From Nitriliruptorales bacterium (GTDB taxonomy: Bacteria; Actinomycetota; Nitriliruptoria; Euzebyales; Egibacteraceae), in assembly GCA_007133145.1 (NCBI GenBank), contig SLNF01000266.1, positions 1 to 7,118 on the forward strand: a stretch of 7,118 nt of DNA, in the 5' to 3' direction. A program made the position numbers and the translations under genes. The notes under the pieces were generated by a model. The model did not search any database. It saw only the letters and a list, made by a program, of their open reading frames with translations, and was not told the origin of the DNA. Every line of letters begins with the position of its first letter. The first letter of the stretch is position 1. Shown here in pieces: positions 5,355 to 7,118 of the stretch.

Positions 5355-5372
5355 GGAGGCGTCCCCGCCTCC
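5355..5372 (-). terminator. Hairpin after the ASCH gene
   Basis: GGAGGCG and CGCCTCC form a perfect 7-bp GC stem around a 4-nt loop, beginning 19 nt past the ASCH stop on the minus strand. There is no T-run. It is a reasonable candidate for a GC-rich terminator and the most stable simple hairpin I found. Confidence 0.45.
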
Positions 5373-5391
5373 TCGCGCTGGGGGTGGCAGG

Positions 5392-5856
5392 CTACGGCAG
5401 CTGCTCCGGCGCCGGCGGCGGTGCCCACACGACCTCGAACCGCTCGCACACCACCGCAAGCTCGGGCGTGAACGCCATGCCGAGCGCGTCACATGTCGCG
5501 CCGAGCGCGTCGCGGTGGACCTCGCGCCAGTGACCCAGGGAACGGTCCCCCTCCCCCTCGACCCACGCGAACTCGGCATCCACGTCCTCGAAGCGACACA
5601 CGTCCACGCGCGTGGTCTCGATCACGCAGACGGGTTCGCCGGCGCCGTCACAGACGACCGCACGGTCACCAGCGGAAGGCTGCGGCTCGTCCTCGGCCTC
5701 GTACTCGGCGAGCAGCGACGTCGTGGCCCGCTTGCGTCCCGCGAGGACGAGCGCGGCGAGCTCGTCGGCGGTCTCCGCGTCGAGTCCGAACGCGAACGAC
5801 TCCGTCGGTGCGGGCATGCCGGTGGCGTGCTCATAGGCCCGCAGGAACGCCTCCAC
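5392..5856 (-). CDS. ASCH-domain protein (YhfF-like)
   Basis: A 154-residue soluble protein starting at GTG 5856-5854, with GGGGAGGG just upstream (5859-5866). ASCH domains have a PUA-like RNA-binding fold; this subgroup resembles the uncharacterised YhfF. Family landmarks are all present: ESFAFGLDAETADELAALVL (19-38), the signature GRKRATTSLLAEYE (40-53), GDRAVV (63-68), GEPVCVIETTRVDV (73-86), EFAWVEGEGDRSLGHWREVH (95-114) and the ending CERFEVVW (137-144). Length matches the family. The start is set by the family N-terminus (VEAFLRAYEHATG). The same frame is open far upstream, but that part is an out-of-frame shadow of the DUF429 gene. It is 190 nt downstream of DUF429 on the same strand and may share its transcript. 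The molecular activity is unknown; some other ASCH proteins are RNases or acetylcytidine amidohydrolases. Confidence 0.9.
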   Translation of the reverse strand: MEAFLRAYEHATGMPAPTESFAFGLDAETADELAALVLAGRKRATTSLLAEYEAEDEPQPSAGDRAVVCDGAGEPVCVIETTRVDVCRFEDVDAEFAWVEGEGDRSLGHWREVHRDALGATCDALGMAFTPELAVVCERFEVVWAPPPAPEQLP

Positions 5857-6046
5857 AGCCCTCCCCGTTCTCCGTCTTCGGCGAGACGGCCGCGCGTCGG
5901 CGCACCCTACCCGAAGGTGGAGCACCGCCCGGCGGGGGCTGCTCCGGTGACCCGCCTGTGGTGCTCGCCGCGCTGGCGCGTGCCGCAAGGGGTGACCTGG
6001 GTCCGTCGTGCGGGGTGCGGCCGCAGCGGTCGCCGGGGCGAGGCGC

Positions 6047-6724
6047 TCACGCCCAGATGGCGACCGGCTCACCGGTGCATGGGTCGACCTCGGGCGGGTC
6101 GGGCAGGCTGATGCCCTCGCCATGGACCAGGCGCCTGGCACTCCACGCCGCCGCGGCGGCATCGAGCACGTCGTCGGCGGCGACCCGCTGGCCGGCCTCG
6201 CCGACGCCTCCGAGGTCGATGCCCGCCCGCTCGAGGCCGTCGAGGCGTTGCTGCATGCCCGCCCACGTCCTCTTCGGCGCCTGCGCTGGCCGCCCCAGCA
6301 GGACCGCGAAGGACACCTCGGGGTGCACCTCCCACACCGGCGACGCCGCCTGCGGCCGCCATCGCTCGGCTTCGAGGATCTTGCCGGCGAGCGCGTAGGC
6401 CTGCTGGCTGACGCCGTACCCGGTGAGACGCTTGGCCTGCCTCGTCGCCTGCGCATGCGTCGGCGCATGCAGCGCAGCGCGCACGGGTGTGAAGAACACC
6501 GAGTTGCGACGCGCCCCGACGAAGCGCTTCGCCTCGACATCGGCCGCACGGCGCCCGTGTTCGGGAATGCCGAGGGGGATGTCGACGGCGATCCCCTCGA
6601 CGTTGCCGACCAGGGGCAAGAGCTCGTCGAGCGTGGCCGCGAACAGCCCCGTCGCGCTCCGGTCGGCAGAGAGTCCGATGGCAACCCATCCGCCCTTGCA
6701 CGCGTCAACGCCGAGGACCGTCAC
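6047..6724 (-). CDS. DUF429 family protein (predicted RNase H-fold nuclease)
   Basis: A 225-residue cytoplasmic protein, a normal length for DUF429. The family opens with GVDACKGGWVAI (5-16), whose Asp7 is the first expected acidic residue of an RNase H-like fold. Then come GIAVDIPLGIPE (44-55, Asp48), ADVEAKRFVGARRNSVFFTP (61-80), AKRLTGYGVSQQAYALAGKI (97-116), WEVHPEVSFAVLLG (131-144, with the E-x-H-P-E motif) and ADDVLDAAAAAW (183-194). The distribution of acidic residues fits a metal-dependent nuclease, but this is a prediction and no member's substrate is certain to me. The GTG at 6724 is chosen because MTVLGVDAC is where the family starts. The only SD-like sequence (GAGGG) is 1 nt from it, so initiation may depend on ribosomes ending at the stub 4 nt upstream. 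Confidence 0.88.
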   Translation of the reverse strand: MTVLGVDACKGGWVAIGLSADRSATGLFAATLDELLPLVGNVEGIAVDIPLGIPEHGRRAADVEAKRFVGARRNSVFFTPVRAALHAPTHAQATRQAKRLTGYGVSQQAYALAGKILEAERWRPQAASPVWEVHPEVSFAVLLGRPAQAPKRTWAGMQQRLDGLERAGIDLGGVGEAGQRVAADDVLDAAAAAWSARRLVHGEGISLPDPPEVDPCTGEPVAIWA

Positions 6725-6728
6725 GCCC

Positions 6729-6872
6729 TCAGCGTGCCAGCCCGTCGCGATACCCGCCCGACAGGTCGACCACGAGGCGCCCGTGGCGGTAGACCGCCCG
6801 ACCGGCGTCGATCTCGCCGTGGGCGGCGAAGCTTCGCCGTACCGCGTCGCCGACCCTGCCGTAGCCCTCCAC
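6729..6872 (-). pseudogene. N-terminal stub of a beta-lactamase-family serine hydrolase
   Basis: A GTG at 6872-6870 opens a 47-residue frame. Its middle, FAAHGEIDAGRAVYRHGRLV, and its end, VDLSGGYRD, match the opening of esterase/class C beta-lactamase-like proteins ('F..hgE.GaavaVy.dGe.VvDLwGGyad'). Full members have about 350-400 residues; here a TGA comes 8 residues after GG, before the catalytic S-x-x-K motif, so the product cannot be an active enzyme. The similarity is clear up to GGYRD and stops there. The frame is open further upstream to 6983, but those residues do not look like the family. The stub ends 4 nt before the DUF429 GTG, so it may have been joined to that gene by a deletion and could now act as a leader ORF. 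Confidence 0.55.
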
Positions 6873-6997
6873 TACACCCCCACGGACCGTCGACGCCTGG
6901 GGTCCCATCCCGATTCCGACTTTCGCGCTGCCTGCTGTGGGATGCACTCGCCGGGCTGGGCCGGGGCGGTCGGCTCGGGTCACGGCTGGTGGCTCGG

Positions 6998-7118
6998 TCA
7001 GGCCTCTTTCAGGTCACGGCGGCGGAAGGCGGCCACGCCGACGACGGCGAAGACCACTCCGATGGTGAGCATGATCGCCGCGGCGGTGGGCTCGAAGTCG
7101 ACGGCGGGCACGCTGGCC
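6998..7118 (-). CDS. ABC-2-type permease, C-terminal end (enters from right edge)
   Basis: The final 39 residues of a membrane protein end at TGA 7000-6998. An extracytoplasmic stretch (SVPAVDFEPTAA) is followed by one hydrophobic helix (AIMLTIGVVFAVVGVAAF) and the basic tail RRRDLKEA. A last helix running into F-R-R-R-D is typical of ABC-2 permease subunits of multidrug or unknown-substrate exporters. The frame is open to the window edge. Its ATP-binding partner would be expected further right, outside the window. It is distinct from the fragment at 3270-3524, which ends FRWE. Confidence 0.6.
   Translation of the reverse strand, partial: ASVPAVDFEPTAAAIMLTIGVVFAVVGVAAFRRRDLKEA

Larger units (their letters stand above)
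4948..5391. other. Intergenic region holding repeat copy 2; otherwise nothing recognised
   Basis: These 444 nt separate the DUF433 start from the ASCH stop. They contain the second repeat copy (5071-5174) and a hairpin (5355-5372), annotated separately. All six translations of 5175-5350 are Arg/Pro/Ala-rich or low complexity and none suggests a protein family. No promoter with convincing spacing is visible upstream of the DUF433 gene. Confidence 0.4.

Noticed and set aside
6016..6025. Perfect 10-bp palindrome TGCGGCCGCA
   Set aside because: It is a NotI-type GC palindrome expected by chance in such DNA, with no second half-site or gene start nearby.
5857..6708. Possible N-terminal extension fusing the ASCH protein to an upstream domain
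   Set aside because: The frame is open, but it is an out-of-frame shadow of DUF429; the ASCH family N-terminus coincides with a GTG that has its own SD.

Overview
The window looks like chromosomal DNA from a high-GC (about 70% by eye) Gram-positive bacterium. The strong third-position G/C bias, the GTG/TTG starts, the SD-type ribosome sites and a lipoprotein with three cell-wall-binding type 2 (CWB2) repeats all point to Actinomycetota. A deep-branching lineage in which CWB2 proteins are common (Nitriliruptoria- or Acidimicrobiia-like) is an inference, not something the sequence proves.

Layout, left to right. (1) 1-187, minus: the first 62 residues of a small membrane protein that runs off the left edge. 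(2) 570-2105, minus: a 511-residue lipoprotein with an LppM-like N-terminal domain and three CWB2 repeats; a candidate promoter lies at 2185-2213. (3) 2222-2353, plus: a startless remnant of an ornithine-cyclodeaminase-family enzyme. (4) 2456-3142, minus: a membrane-anchored protein of unknown function. (5) 3270-3524, plus: the last 84 residues of an ABC-2-type permease with no beginning. (6) 3632-5174: two same-strand copies of an unnamed repeat of about 105 bp (3632-3736 and 5071-5174). They bracket 1.33 kb holding a 33-residue ORF with a hairpin after its stop, a DUF3237-like gene with a perfect SD (4086-4553), and a DUF433 antitoxin (4711-4947, minus) overlapping the first codons of a ruined toxin partner. 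(7) 5392-5856, minus: an ASCH-domain protein of the YhfF type. (8) 6047-6724, minus: a DUF429 protein, preceded within 4 nt by a 47-residue N-terminal stub of a beta-lactamase-family serine hydrolase. (9) 6998-7118, minus: the last 39 residues of another ABC-2 permease, entering from the right edge.

No single pathway links these genes. The lipoprotein and the 240-residue anchored protein act at the cell surface. The ASCH and DUF429 proteins are both predicted to handle nucleic acid. The main theme is erosion: at least four genes survive only as end fragments (cyclodeaminase, permease, toxin, serine hydrolase), and a dispersed repeat flanks the most accessory-looking part. The region reads as a site of repeated insertion and deletion. 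I see no rRNA, tRNA, CRISPR array, transposase or clear novel defence operon. The most unusual items are the repeat pair with its cargo, the antitoxin that has lost its toxin, and the LppM-CWB2 fusion.
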